Assembly: GCF_020026305.1 (NCBI RefSeq)
Contig: NZ_CP075691.1
Coordinates: forward strand, 2,480,001-2,544,000
Length of the DNA: 64,000 nucleotides
Direction: 5' to 3'
Origin: Streptomyces sp. 135
GTDB lineage: Bacteria; Actinomycetota; Actinomycetes; Streptomycetales; Streptomycetaceae
Shown here: in pieces, positions 10,101 to 19,300 of the stretch
How the letters are laid out: the number at the start of each line of letters is the position of its first letter
Numbering within the stretch: the first letter of the stretch is position 1
Notes under the pieces: generated by a model
What the model saw: only the letters and a program-made list of their open reading frames with translations
The model's database searches: none
Told to the model about the DNA's origin: nothing
Position numbers and translations under genes: made by a program

Positions 10101-10427
10101 CCCGGCGTCCTCCAGGGCGTGGTGCACGCACTCCAGGAAGAGCCGCTGCTGGGGGTCGGTGATGCGGGCCTCGTGCGCGCTCATCCCGAAGAAACCCGCG
10201 TCGAAGCCCGCGATGTCCTCCAGTACGCCGCTGGCCCCCACGAAGTCGTCGGCCCGGTACTGCTCCTCGGGGATGCCCGCGGCGGCCAGTTCGGCCTCGG
10301 TGAAGCGGCGGATGCGGTCAGCGCCGTCGCGGATCGTGCGCCAGTACTCCTCGGGGGTGTCCGCGCCGGGCAGCCGGAAGGACATCCCTACGACGGCTAC
10401 GGCATCGGGGGCGGCGGCGGTGGTCAT
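7158..10427 (-). CDS. Type I polyketide synthase module (KS-AT-ACP) with C-terminal coiled coil
   Basis: A 1089-residue single-module PKS. The ketosynthase covers about 8-430, with active-site Cys in QTACSSSL near 185, ETHGTGT and NIGH. The acyltransferase covers about 520-820, with GHSVGE near 635 and HAFH, the pattern usual for malonyl-CoA selection. The carrier protein has LGADSLQ near 945. There is no KR, DH or ER domain, so the product should stay a beta-keto thioester, as the aminotransferase in the next gene needs. A Pro/Ala linker and a heptad-like helix (QMQLQLMGQLSQLL, about 1045-1075) ending in QTA repeats probably dock to the helical N-terminus of the next protein. ATG 10427 overlaps the exporter stop (ATGA) and the PKS stop overlaps the next start (ATGA). 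No loading module is present, so the KS must take its acyl starter from elsewhere. Confidence 0.96.
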   Translation of the reverse strand: MTTAAAPDAVAVVGMSFRLPGADTPEEYWRTIRDGADRIRRFTEAELAAAGIPEEQYRADDFVGASGVLEDIAGFDAGFFGMSAHEARITDPQQRLFLECVHHALEDAGYAGGQGADSHHVGVYASTGYHLYSLQTYLQNNVLPDGVADWVAGLQITIGNYTDFAANRAAYRLGLTGPAINVQTACSSSLTAVYLAAQSVAHGECDIAVAGATAVHVPQVLGYQYVKGSILSKSGHLRPFDADADGTVGGTGVAALVLKRLDRALADGDHVHGVIRGWGVNNDGADKRAFSAPSADGQRGAIRRALEKAGVGADTIGYLETHGTGTFKGDPIEFEGATAAFRADTDRTGYCALGSVKANIGHLDVCSGLASLIKALLVLRHGVIPPMAGFRRPNPALDLAASPFYIPESPRPWPRGDAPRRACVSSFGVGGTNVHVVLEEAPEAAPRPAAADTPPPPDILVVSGHTEGALTDNARALRDHLRAHPDTHPADVVTTLALGRAHRRHRLAVRGDTVAAFTEALDAWLADPQPAATGTDGADIGFLFTGQGSLHRGAARHLHDRFPVVREVLDTCERQYAALTGGDSLLTPLLDQEDPGAEPSWPTELAQPALFALQCALIRLWREAGITPRVVAGHSVGEYAALYAAGALGIEDGLRLTAGRGALMRRHCAPGAMLAVPVAAHEAAELAAEVPGVELAVVNGPRSQVLAGPAAAVERLKTLLAARGVPARELPVRHAFHTALMDPALDGLRELCAEVESRPVEVPFVSGLDGRTRPPGWLPDTDYFVRQTRQPVRFADALRELGTSHPGTGTLLEIGPHTTLSGLARRQLPDRAAYPTLRRGAGLAPLRDAAAGLYRAGAPVDWRTFMGGAGRRIPLPGYRFQHKDYWTGPENHLPRPAQPARDGAEVAQDEAAVERVLQHIIKVTAQHLSYDTSEIAEDASFFDLGADSLQMIGVLRELEEEHGVKVSMRELFEEAGSAKGLALIIVRKTGGAGVTPVSPEPPAPTPASVPSLTVPEPSAPAPSLSAPEPPAPAPAASAAQAEYATRQEVEDLVRQVHQLSQMQLQLMGQLSQLLAAQTAQTAQTVRTDR
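7176..7203. repeat. Tandem 9-base repeat at the PKS C-terminus
   Basis: The unit CGGTCTGGG occurs three times in a row and encodes the final Gln-Thr-Ala repeats of the PKS (minus strand), directly after the predicted docking helix and before the stop. It may only lengthen the tail. Confidence 0.75.
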
Positions 10428-11719
10428 CGGGCCTCGCTCTCGACGGGCGGCACGTCGCGTTCCGGCGCCGTCTCGGGCGCGGGGCGGTCCCGGCGGCCGT
10501 ACCGCACCAGGACGACGAACATCCCGAGGCACAGGGCGATCGCCAGCCCATGCAGCAGCCCGACGACTTGGAGCGGCCGGAAGTGGTCGAGGAGCGCGCC
10601 GCTCACGAGCATCCCGAGCCCGAAGCCGGTGTTCTCGACCGAGGCGGAGAGGCCGAAGAGCCGGCCGCGCTGCTCGTCGGGGGCCGCCTGGAGCCGGCTG
10701 ACGTAGGCGATCTCGGTGAGCCCGTCGGCCATGCCCGCCACCAGGGCCGCCACGACGGCCACCCCCGTGGGCAGCCCGGCGAAGACCACGATGAACGCGG
10801 CCGACATCACACAGGCCCCGATCGCGAAGGCCCGCTCCCCCGGCCCCTGCCGCCCGCCGCGCCCGGCCCAGCGTCCGCACACCTGCTGCATGACGATGTT
10901 GCCGATGGCCCACGTGGCCCAGAACTGGCTGACGAACGTGGCGGGATGCGAGGGATCGAGGGCGCTGGAGTAGACGGGCAGGGCGACGTTGTGGGACGAC
11001 GACCCGAGGCCGTCGGCGGCTCGGACGGCGATCATGACGGCGAGCACGGGGGCGGCGCGCAGCAACAGCAGCGAACCGGCCTGCCGGCGCCGCGCCCGCC
11101 TCCCTCCACCCTTGTCCGCCCCCTGCGGCTCCGCCTCCTGCGACTCGGCTGCCTGCGACGCGGCCGCCTTGGTGCGGATCGGCAGGGCGAGAAGGACACT
11201 GGCCGAGACGGCGAAGGAGGCGGCGTCGAGGGAGATGGCGGCGACGTATCCGAGCTCCGCGACGATGACGCCCGCGGAGGCGAACCCGGCGATCATCGCG
11301 AGCGAACGCCCGGTGGCGAGCAGCGAGTTGGCGCGCACCCGCAGCTCACCGCCGACGATCTCCGGGATGCTGCTGCGCAGGGCGACGCCCGAGAGGGTCG
11401 AGCAGAACCCGGTGACGACGGCGAGGACGTACAGCAGCCCCGGCCGTCCGGCCTCGGGGGCGACCAGCAGCGCTACCATGGCGAGGCACTGAGTCAGATC
11501 GGCGCCGACCATCAACCTTTTGCGGTCGTACGCCGAGACCAGCCGTCCGCTCACAAAGCCGGATACGACGCTGGTCATGAGACGTACGGCCATGAACAGC
11601 CCGGCGGCCAGGGCGCTGTCGGTCACCTCGTAGACGAAGACGTTGAGGGCGACCATGTTCAGGTAACTGCCGTACGCCGATACCGCGTTACCCACGACGA
11701 GCAGGCGAAAGTGCCTCAA
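10424..11719 (-). CDS. MFS exporter of the biosynthetic cluster
   Basis: A 431-residue polytopic protein of the major facilitator superfamily, closest in style to enterobactin/macrolide exporters. It has about 12 hydrophobic segments from residue 5 on, the loop-2/3 motif GRLVSAYDRKRLM (about 57-70) and a central charged Gln/Glu/Lys-rich loop (about 185-205). It is the first gene of the minus-strand operon and its stop overlaps the PKS start. It probably exports the cluster product and may give self-resistance. That is inferred from position; the substrate cannot be read from sequence. Confidence 0.9.
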   Translation of the reverse strand: MRHFRLLVVGNAVSAYGSYLNMVALNVFVYEVTDSALAAGLFMAVRLMTSVVSGFVSGRLVSAYDRKRLMVGADLTQCLAMVALLVAPEAGRPGLLYVLAVVTGFCSTLSGVALRSSIPEIVGGELRVRANSLLATGRSLAMIAGFASAGVIVAELGYVAAISLDAASFAVSASVLLALPIRTKAAASQAAESQEAEPQGADKGGGRRARRRQAGSLLLLRAAPVLAVMIAVRAADGLGSSSHNVALPVYSSALDPSHPATFVSQFWATWAIGNIVMQQVCGRWAGRGGRQGPGERAFAIGACVMSAAFIVVFAGLPTGVAVVAALVAGMADGLTEIAYVSRLQAAPDEQRGRLFGLSASVENTGFGLGMLVSGALLDHFRPLQVVGLLHGLAIALCLGMFVVLVRYGRRDRPAPETAPERDVPPVESEAR

Positions 11720-11826
11720 CGTTCCCCCTGGTCCGCCTCTGTACCGGCCCCGTGTACCGGCCCCGTGCCGCTGCCGCGCCGGCCGTGCGCTGCGGCTTCA
11801 CACTCACCTGCCCCGAAGCGCGCCTA

Positions 11827-11848
11827 AAGTCACCCAAGTTGGCGACTT
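11827..11848. promoter_or_regulatory. Dyad operator candidate between exporter and LuxR-type gene
   Basis: Half-sites AAGTCACC and GGCGACTT are separated by CAAGTT, with 8-bp arms matching at 7 of 8 positions. It lies in the divergent 289-base intergenic region and touches a TTGACA box (11847-11852, + strand). A LuxR-type or other dimeric regulator could bind here and control both directions. This is a sequence-based guess only. Confidence 0.4.
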
Positions 11849-12008
11849 GACAGGACCAACGGCGCCCGGTACTGCGCGCCTTGAGCGAGGGCGACACCGC
11901 GAGGCCCGGCGATTCCTTTCTGTTTCCGCACGGCCATGGTTAGATCAAGCCGAGTCACGGTCACAGCCTCGTAGAAGTCGCCAGTAGCCAGTCCCTCCCG
12001 GAGGGAAC

Positions 12009-12257
12009 ATGCCAGCAACCAGCCGCCCGCAGAGCGCTCCGGCGCTGTCCCAGCGAGAGCGTCAGGTACTGGCGCACATCGCGGCAGGCCTCTCCCACAA
12101 GCAGGTGGCCCGGCGGCTGGGCATCAGCGTGCACACGGTGAGCACGTACCTGCGCCGCATCCGCAGCAAGCGGACGGCGCCGACGGTGGCGCATCTGATC
12201 CGGCTGAGCATGACGGAGGACGCGGCGACGCCGACCGGACCTCGATCGGCGCCCTGA
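12009..12257 (+). CDS. Stand-alone LuxR/GerE-type helix-turn-helix regulator
   Basis: An 82-residue protein that is almost entirely a GerE-type DNA-binding domain (LSQRERQVLAHIAAGLSHKQ at about 13-32, then QVARRLGISVHTVSTYLRRI). It has no receiver, PAS or ATPase domain. GGAGG sits five bases before ATG. It is divergent from the biosynthetic operon, so it is a good candidate for a cluster-situated regulator. Small GerE-only proteins also occur as remnants of larger regulators, but the intact start and good RBS argue for a working gene. Confidence 0.85.
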   Translation: MPATSRPQSAPALSQRERQVLAHIAAGLSHKQVARRLGISVHTVSTYLRRIRSKRTAPTVAHLIRLSMTEDAATPTGPRSAP

Positions 12258-12621
12258 GCCGATGTCCTGCGATCACCGAGCCGTACTCTCGGACGACACA
12301 CAGAATCCCCCTCAGCGCTCACGTGCAAGCTACTTGCCTTCTCCCGTCAGCAACCACCGTCACGCTCCTTCGGCGGCGGTGGTCACGTGGTAACTCGCGG
12401 AAGCGGTAGCGGCCCCGGAAAGCGCTGCGCGTACCGGGTGTGCGCCGGCATTCGGAGAGTTAGGCATCCTCGGCCGCCCCTCCCTGACCCGTGCGCAGTC
12501 CACGTGAGCCCGCGCCCCAGAGCGCGTCCGTCAGGGCTTCAACGGCAGGGCTTTCGTGCCAGGCGCGGCGGCGGCGCGGGCACGCCCCAACAGTTCCGGC
12601 CCATGCCGAGTTGCACCGCCT
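12258..12621. other. Gene-poor stretch after the LuxR-type gene
   Basis: About 360 bases with no convincing coding frame on either strand. The right part probably contains unrecognisable upstream sequence of the integrase remnant that follows. No RNA gene or clear promoter was seen. Confidence 0.5.
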
Positions 12622-12783
12622 GTCAAGGAACTCCTCGGCCACGCCCACATCGGCGTCACCGCAGGCGTCTACGCCCACGTCCGGCTCCGCCTCCAGCGCC
12701 AAGCCGTCGACACCCTGCGGGATGCCCTCGGCGCCGGGGATGATGACCCTGACGACCCACCCGCCGCAGCCGTCGTCCGCTGA
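12622..12783 (+). pseudogene. C-terminal remnant of a tyrosine recombinase (integrase)
   Basis: The frame encodes VKELLGHAHIGVTAGVYAHV followed by RLRLQRQAVDTLRDAL, which matches the end of actinobacterial phage/ICE integrases: the LGHxxIxxTxxxYxHV segment carries the late catalytic His and the nucleophile Tyr. Only about 50 residues remain. The sequence in front does not continue the family, so the catalytic core is lost. It marks an old integration event beside the RHS toxin operon. Confidence 0.7.
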
Positions 12784-12815
12784 CGTTGCCGTCAGCGTTG
12801 CCGTCAAACGAAACA

Positions 12816-12851
12816 AAGGTCCCCTCCGCACCACTGCGCGGAGGGGACCTT
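12816..12851. terminator. Perfect 14-bp hairpin, probable bidirectional terminator
   Basis: Arms AAGGTCCCCTCCGC and GCGGAGGGGACCTT pair perfectly around an 8-base loop. It sits between the integrase remnant on + and the end of the SUKH immunity gene on -, where it can stop transcripts from both sides. There is no long U-tract, as is usual in Streptomyces. Confidence 0.85.
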
Positions 12852-12885
12852 GCTCTGTCCTGAGAACACCGGAAAGGGCGTGACC

Positions 12886-13368
12886 CTAAATCGGTGGACT
12901 GCAGGGAACCAGTCGAGACAAGAATTCCTCGAATGATCCCGCTACTTTACGAGGAACACGGTCTTCGTCGATGTAGGCGACAGAAGGCTCCCCAGCTGGT
13001 CCGGACTCGGAATAGTCGAGCATTACTGCATCATGCCCACCCGAAGGCATATCGCAGATGACTACGCCGATTTCCGGATAACCCCATTCGGCAATCAGGT
13101 CAGCACTCCCCAGGCCAGAGGAGGAATCAATCCCCCACTTCCCACCAATTCCGAGAAGTGCGCGAATCTCGAAATGGTCGACAGCCCAGGACGTAGCGAA
13201 CTTCGTAGGAAAACGGCGTCGCTTCAATACTCCGCCGTTCTTTTCCGATAGCGCTGCGACATAGTTTGACGGAAGTCGCAGACCCAGAGCCTGCTCAGCC
13301 CGACTAATCATGTCAACGCTCAGCGGTGGACCCGTATAGAAGTCCCCATCTTCAAATAGTTCATTCAT
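12886..13368 (-). CDS. SMI1/KNR4 (SUKH) family immunity protein
   Basis: A 160-residue cytosolic protein with a SUKH/SMI1-KNR4 fold signature: an early helix with EQALGLRLPSNYVAALSEKNGG (family pattern: acidic helix, LP, Y, then NGG), a central GxGxxWGIDS region, and a C-terminal SFEEFLSRL helix. It starts 2 bases after the stop of the RHS toxin, with GGAGG five bases before ATG. SUKH proteins are known immunity partners of polymorphic nuclease toxins, including WHH-type tips like the one next door. It should bind and block that nuclease in sister cells. Base composition is clearly lower in G+C than its neighbours (the line at 13321 is about 50%), suggesting it came in with the toxin tip. Confidence 0.9.
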   Translation of the reverse strand: MNELFEDGDFYTGPPLSVDMISRAEQALGLRLPSNYVAALSEKNGGVLKRRRFPTKFATSWAVDHFEIRALLGIGGKWGIDSSSGLGSADLIAEWGYPEIGVVICDMPSGGHDAVMLDYSESGPAGEPSVAYIDEDRVPRKVAGSFEEFLSRLVPCSPPI

Positions 13369-13370
13369 CG

Positions 13371-16300
13371 CTACCTCCCTCCGGAGAATCCACCCGTGTG
13401 GGCCGTCCGTTTGTGGGCCTCTGTCTCGATCAGCTGCATGAGACCAGGTTCTTGATGATGGTGCCAGGTATAGCCATCTGGCGTCCCGCTGAGTCCTGCC
13501 GCCCGGTTAGATCTCGCGAAATCTGTTCCGCGACTACCGGAGAGCTCGATCCGAACATCAGGCACATCTGGATGGCGCCATGCAGAGAAGTCAGGGAAGC
13601 CGTTTTCATCGAACGGAACATTCGTCTTGGGGTGAATATCTCCCGCCAGCTTCCCATTACGCACCTTCGGTATTCCGCCATCGGCACATTCACAGGCCGC
13701 CGGGTGCCCAGTAACTGCACCGCCGCAATTGTGAACGAGGGCCGGAGTGCCCCCCGCCACCACATAGTACGTATGCAACTCACCAACGGTCAGGTTGTGA
13801 ACCGTGGCGGCCTGGCTCGTCCACCGCTTCACCGCCGTGACCTGGACCCGCGTGCCCGCGCCGGTCCGCAGCGTCTGCCCGGCCTTCAGGTCCGTCGCGT
13901 CGATCCACTCCCCCAGCTCCGGGACCCAGAACGGGTGCCCGTCGGTGGCCGTGACCGAGGCGGTCTTCGGACCCTTCTTGCCGTCCACGTCGATCGTGAC
14001 CCGGACGAGGTGCTTGAGGCCCTTGCCCTTGATCTCCGCGGTGACCGTCTCGACCTTGGTCTTGCCGGTCTCGGGGTCGGTGGCCAGGACCTTGTCACCG
14101 ATGTCGACGTCTTCGATGGCCTTCGTCTTTCCGTTGGCCATCAGCACTTTGGTCTTGGGTGTGAAGCTGTTGATCAGGCAGGACTCGGCCGCCTCCGCCG
14201 CCTTGTTGCTCTTCCGCCAGCCCTTGAACGCCCCCCACAGCTGCTTGCTCAGGCTGACGATCCGTTTGCCCAGCGCGTACGCCTTGTCGATCCTGTTCCA
14301 GTACTTGGCGACCAGCTTCCCGATGGGGCCGCCGCCGATGAGCGACGTGACGATGTTGGCCGCCGTGGCGCCGCACGCGCCGAGTGCCCCTGTGGTGAAG
14401 CAGTCCAGCGCGTCGGTGATACCGAGTTCGTCCGCCAGGATCTTGCCGAGTTCCTTGGCGATGGCGACCGCACGCTGTTTCGCCACGTCGGCTTTGGCCC
14501 GCTGCTGCCGGGCCTTGTAGACGGCCGGTGACTCGTCGGGGGCCTTGACGCCGTAGTACTGGTAATACGTCTTGGTGGGCTTGACCTTCCAGCCACCGTT
14601 GCTCTTCATGCTGCACTGGATGCCGACGTAGATGCAGTCGTCGGGCTTCAGACCGTCGGGGTCGGAGAAGCTGACCGGGTTGTTGTAGCTGTAGGCGTAG
14701 CCGTTGATCTGCTGCGGGTCGGTGAAGTCGATGATGGGGTCGGCCGAGATGAAGCGGCCGGTCGAGGCGTCGTATTCACGTGCGCCCAGGGTGACCAGGC
14801 CCGAGGTGTCGTCATTCGTGCCGCCGACGAATCCCTTGTCGTCCACCCACTTGGAGGGATCGGCCGAATCGGCGTCGCGGCCCGCGCCGAACGGGTCGAG
14901 GCGGCGGCGCTGCGTCGCGCCCGTCGTCGCGTCGACGGCGAGCTGCGCCGTGCCGTGGTGGTCCCCGGCCAGGAAGGTGACGCCACCTGAGTCCCGCACC
15001 GCCACGGTCTGGCCGCCGAACGCGTAATAGCGGGTCGCCTCGACCGCCTTGGTCGACGTGTCGAGACGCAGCTCCATGCCGGGCAGGTAAAAGGTCGTCT
15101 CGGTCGGCGACTTGCGCAGCACGCGGCTGCCCGCGGCGTCGTGGACATAGGAAGACGTGCTGCCGTCGGCGTTGGTGACCTTGGTCAGCTCGTTCTGCTT
15201 GTCCCAGGTCAGGCTCTGGGTGTCTCCGTTCAGGACGCGGGTCTCGGTATTGCCGGCGGCGTCGTACGTGTAGGTGTCCAGGGAGGTGACCGCGGGCTTC
15301 GTGCCGGTCGCCGCCGTGTCCGTCGTGACCGACGTCAGCTGGTGGGGGCCCTCGCCGTTCTCCCCGTACTTGTACTTCCTCGTCGCCGTCGCCGCGCCGC
15401 CGACGCCGTGGTCCGTCTGCGCGGTGCGGTTGCCCGTGGCGTCGTACTCGTAGCTGTGCCAGAAGGGGGCGACTCCGCCCACCGTGTCCGCGGACGGCCC
15501 CGAGGCGCAGGCCGCGTCCGGCTTGCCGGTGCCGACCGCGCCGTCCGGCGCCTGGGACGACGTCCAGTCGTCGGTCGTCCGGCGCAGGCTGTCGTGACGG
15601 AAGCACTGGGTGTCGCGCGTCCCGCCCGTCGGGTTGTCGACGATGGACAGGACGTTGCCGCCCGCGTCGTACGTGTAGTCGGCGTCGTAGGCCATCGACG
15701 CGGCGTCCTCGACCACGACACGGGCGTTGTTGACCCTGTTGGTGCCCTGCTCGTAGCTGTAGTTCAGCCACGTCTTCTTGTCCGACGCCCCGCCTGTCGA
15801 CAGCTGCAGCTGTTCCAGCTGGTTCGTCGGCGAGTACTTCGCCTGCGGGACATACGTACCGCCGCCGAGCGAGGTGTTGAGCGCCTTGGGACGCTGTAGC
15901 GCGTCGTACTGGTAAGAAACGGCTTCGGCCGCGAGGCCGCCCGCGGCGGGGAAGTTCTGGCCCTTGACGGTGCCGTCGTCGTTGTACTGGGTCTGGAACT
16001 CGTAGGTGCCGCCCAGTTCCGGCTCCGCCGTCTTGGACAGGTAGTACTTGGCGGAAGTGGGCTTGTAGTCGTTCTTCTCGTCGAGGACCGGATAGGTCAC
16101 CGACGAGTGGACCGCGCCGCTCTTGTAGGTGTACGTGCCGTACAGCGCGCCCTTGGCAATCGTGTCGTACGTGGAGACGGACAGTTTGGTGCCCGTCTCC
16201 GCCGCGCCCTGCCAGGTCGACTTCGTACGGCCCAGCTGGTCGTAGACGGTCGTCGTGGTGTTCTCGCGGGCGTCGGTGACGGTCGTCCGACGGTCGAGCT

Positions 16301-19300
16301 CGTCGTAGCCGAACCTCGACCGTCCGGTGTCCGGGTCGACGGCCTCGACCTTGCGGCGGCGCTGGTCGTATCCGTACGTCCAGGTGTTGCCGTCGTTGTC
16401 CTCGACCTTGGACAGCTTCCCGTCGGGCGTATAGCCGTAGGTGGTGGAGAGGTAGTCCGCCGAGGTGCCCAAGGGCAGCGGCTTGTCCCCCTTGTACTGG
16501 CGCAACTCGACCGTACGGTCATCGGCATCCGTGATGGTCGTGGTCGCGGTCTGGCCGGTCGGTGGATCGACATGGACCCGGTCTCCGCCGTACGTGTACG
16601 TGGTGCGGTTCTTCTCCGCGCCGGCCACCTTGAAGATCGTCGCCGTGGGACGGCTGTTGCCGTCGAACTCCGTCACCGTCTGCGCGTCGATGTCATCGTT
16701 GCGCGGTTCGAAGAGCGTGGAGCTGGGTGCGCCGGTCGTCCAGTACGTCTCGTTCGTCTTGACCGTACGCCCGGAGCCGTCGTAATAGGTGTCCGCGACG
16801 AGGCGTCCGCCGTCCTGGCCCTCGGTCTGCACCTGGCGGGGACGCAGCAGGCCGTCGAACAGCGAGTACTCGCTGCCGTAGGTGGTGCCGCCGTTCTCGA
16901 GCCGCTGGGTGCGGATGTAACTCGGGCCGGTGGTGCGGATGCCGTAGGAGTACTTGATCGACGGGGAGAAGGCGTCCGCCTCCGGGCGGTCGGGGAGCCA
17001 CACCGAGGTCAGTCGGCCCAGGCCGTCATATGCCAGGTCGGTGCGCTTGCCGTGCACGTCGATCTGGGCGACCGGGGTGCCCCACTGCGGGGCGTACTCC
17101 GTCTTGGTGGTCCAGCCCAGCACGTTGGTCTCGGTCTTGGCGCTCGCGAGGCCGTTCGTGTCCGTGTAGTCGATGGTCTTCGGCGTTCCGGCCGCGTCGG
17201 TGACCTTCACCGGACGCCCGAACTGGTCGTACTTGGTCGTGGAGACCGTCTGGTAGGTGCCGGTCACGCCGTTGTGCGAGGCGAGCCGCTTGACGGTGGT
17301 CGCGTTGCCCAGGCTGGGCGCCGCGCCGACGGTGGTGGCGTCGTCGTACAGCGTCTGGTCGTCGGCGAGCACGTGCTTGGAGCGGTCCGGCGTGGTGGCG
17401 CAGTCGACGCTCACCGTCTCCACCCGGGAGACGTAGGCGTACATGTGCTTCGACACGTTGTCGGCGTACTCGGTGCGGCTGCACTGGTTGTCCGAGACGC
17501 CGAGTTCGCCCAGGTCGTTGGATGTGGTGACGCGGCCTGTGGCGTCGTCATAGCTGGTGACGGAGGCGGACTGACGCCAGCCGCCGGACGCGAGCGCCTC
17601 GTAGGTGTCCGTGCGCTCGGGCCGGACGAACCGGGCCTCGCGGGTGCCCCAGTCCTTGGTGCGGGTGGCGGTGACCTTGGTCCAAGGAGTGTTGATCGAC
17701 TTCGAGACGACCTTGTCGCCGTTGTATGTCGTCGTCTCCAGCTCGAAGCCGGACTTCCAGTCGGAATCGGTGTAGCTGGTTCCGGTGGAGTCCTTCACCG
17801 AGGACGATCTGGTGCCGCCGTCGGGATCGCTGTCGCCGTCCAGGCCTCGGAAGAAGACGTGTTCGGATCTGGTGTTGGAGGCGTTCTCGGTGCCGTCGGA
17901 GGTCGTGACCCGCACCTTTCCGTAGCCTCGCCAGTCGCTCCAGGTCAGGTACTCGGACTTGGTGAAACCGTCGGCCTTCGCCTTCCGCCAGCCCGCGTCA
18001 CCGAGGTAGGTGTAGGAGGTGATCTGGTCGGGGCCGTTGCCCACCAGGTCCTTCTCGACGACAGAGGAGACGGCGTACTTGTGGAACCAGTCGGTGACGG
18101 GGTCCTTGATGCCCGGCGGGTTCCACTTGACGGGGTAGCAGCGGACGGTGGACTTGCCGGGTACGGGACGGTCCGCAGACGTGCACTGTGTGTCGGCATA
18201 GTTGACCGACAGCACGCCACCGGATTCGCTCTCCACCGCCGACATGCGGAAACGGATGAAGGGCTGGATGTTGTCATTGGGCACGTCGACGCGGTTGGCC
18301 AGCTGCTTGCCGTACAGCTTCACCGACGGGACGACCTCGTCGGTGCCCACCCGCCCGGTGTGGTCGATCGATTTCAGCCACAGCGACTTGGATCCGTCAC
18401 CGTTGTCGGTGAAGTCGTGGTTCAGCGTCCAGGAATCGACGTCCGCGAAGGTACCGGTGCCCGTGCGGATCTGAGTCGTGATCTTCTTCAGCTGCTTGCG
18501 GGTCCAGAACGTCGGTGAGTTCTGGCCGGTGCACTTGGTGTCGGCCTTGCAGTTGCTGTCCCACGGCACGTCCGGCCAGTCGGCCGCCGTGGCGTCGGTC
18601 AGGGCGCCGGAGGAGCAGTCCGTCAGGTCACCGATGCACCGCTCGCCGGTGGTGAAGACGACGCGGGCGGCGGGCTCGGTGTCGTAGACCTTGTCGGCAC
18701 GCTGGCCGTAGTCGACGCGCTTGAGGTACCCGCCACGGGTGTAGGCCTTGCCGTTCTCCCCGGTCTTCAGGCCCTGCGTGTAGTAGTTGGTCTCCTTCGC
18801 GTAGTAGTACGTCATGGCGTTGCCGTGCGGGTCGATGACGTGGTCGAGGTTCCACCGCCAGGCCTGCGCGCAGTGGGCGTTCGCGAACGTCGCGTCGTAA
18901 CACGGTTCTCCGGAGTCGTCACCGTAGACAGGTACGGTCCACGTGGAATTGGTCGACTCGTCGCCGGAGGCGTATCCCGGCAGTCGGTTCAGACCGAAGA
19001 AGTACTGGGTGCCGTCGTCATCGGTGACTTTCCAGTGTTCGCCGCCGTTGTCACCGTTCGTGGTCCCGGTGAGCTTTTCGACCTTGCTGAAGTCGTCGGA
19101 ACTGACCCGCCACTCGCCGGTCTTGTCATCCTTGATCAGCTCTCCTGAGGCGCCGCCCGCCAGCGAGATCGTGGCGTTGTCCCCGCCCCAGCACTGGTCG
19201 CCGTAGGTGTCGTCGTGTCCGTCGTCGGCACACGGCTTGTAGCGGCGTTCGATGTAGCCCGGCTCGTACGAGAAGCCCTGGCCGATCCACGAGCCCTGGT

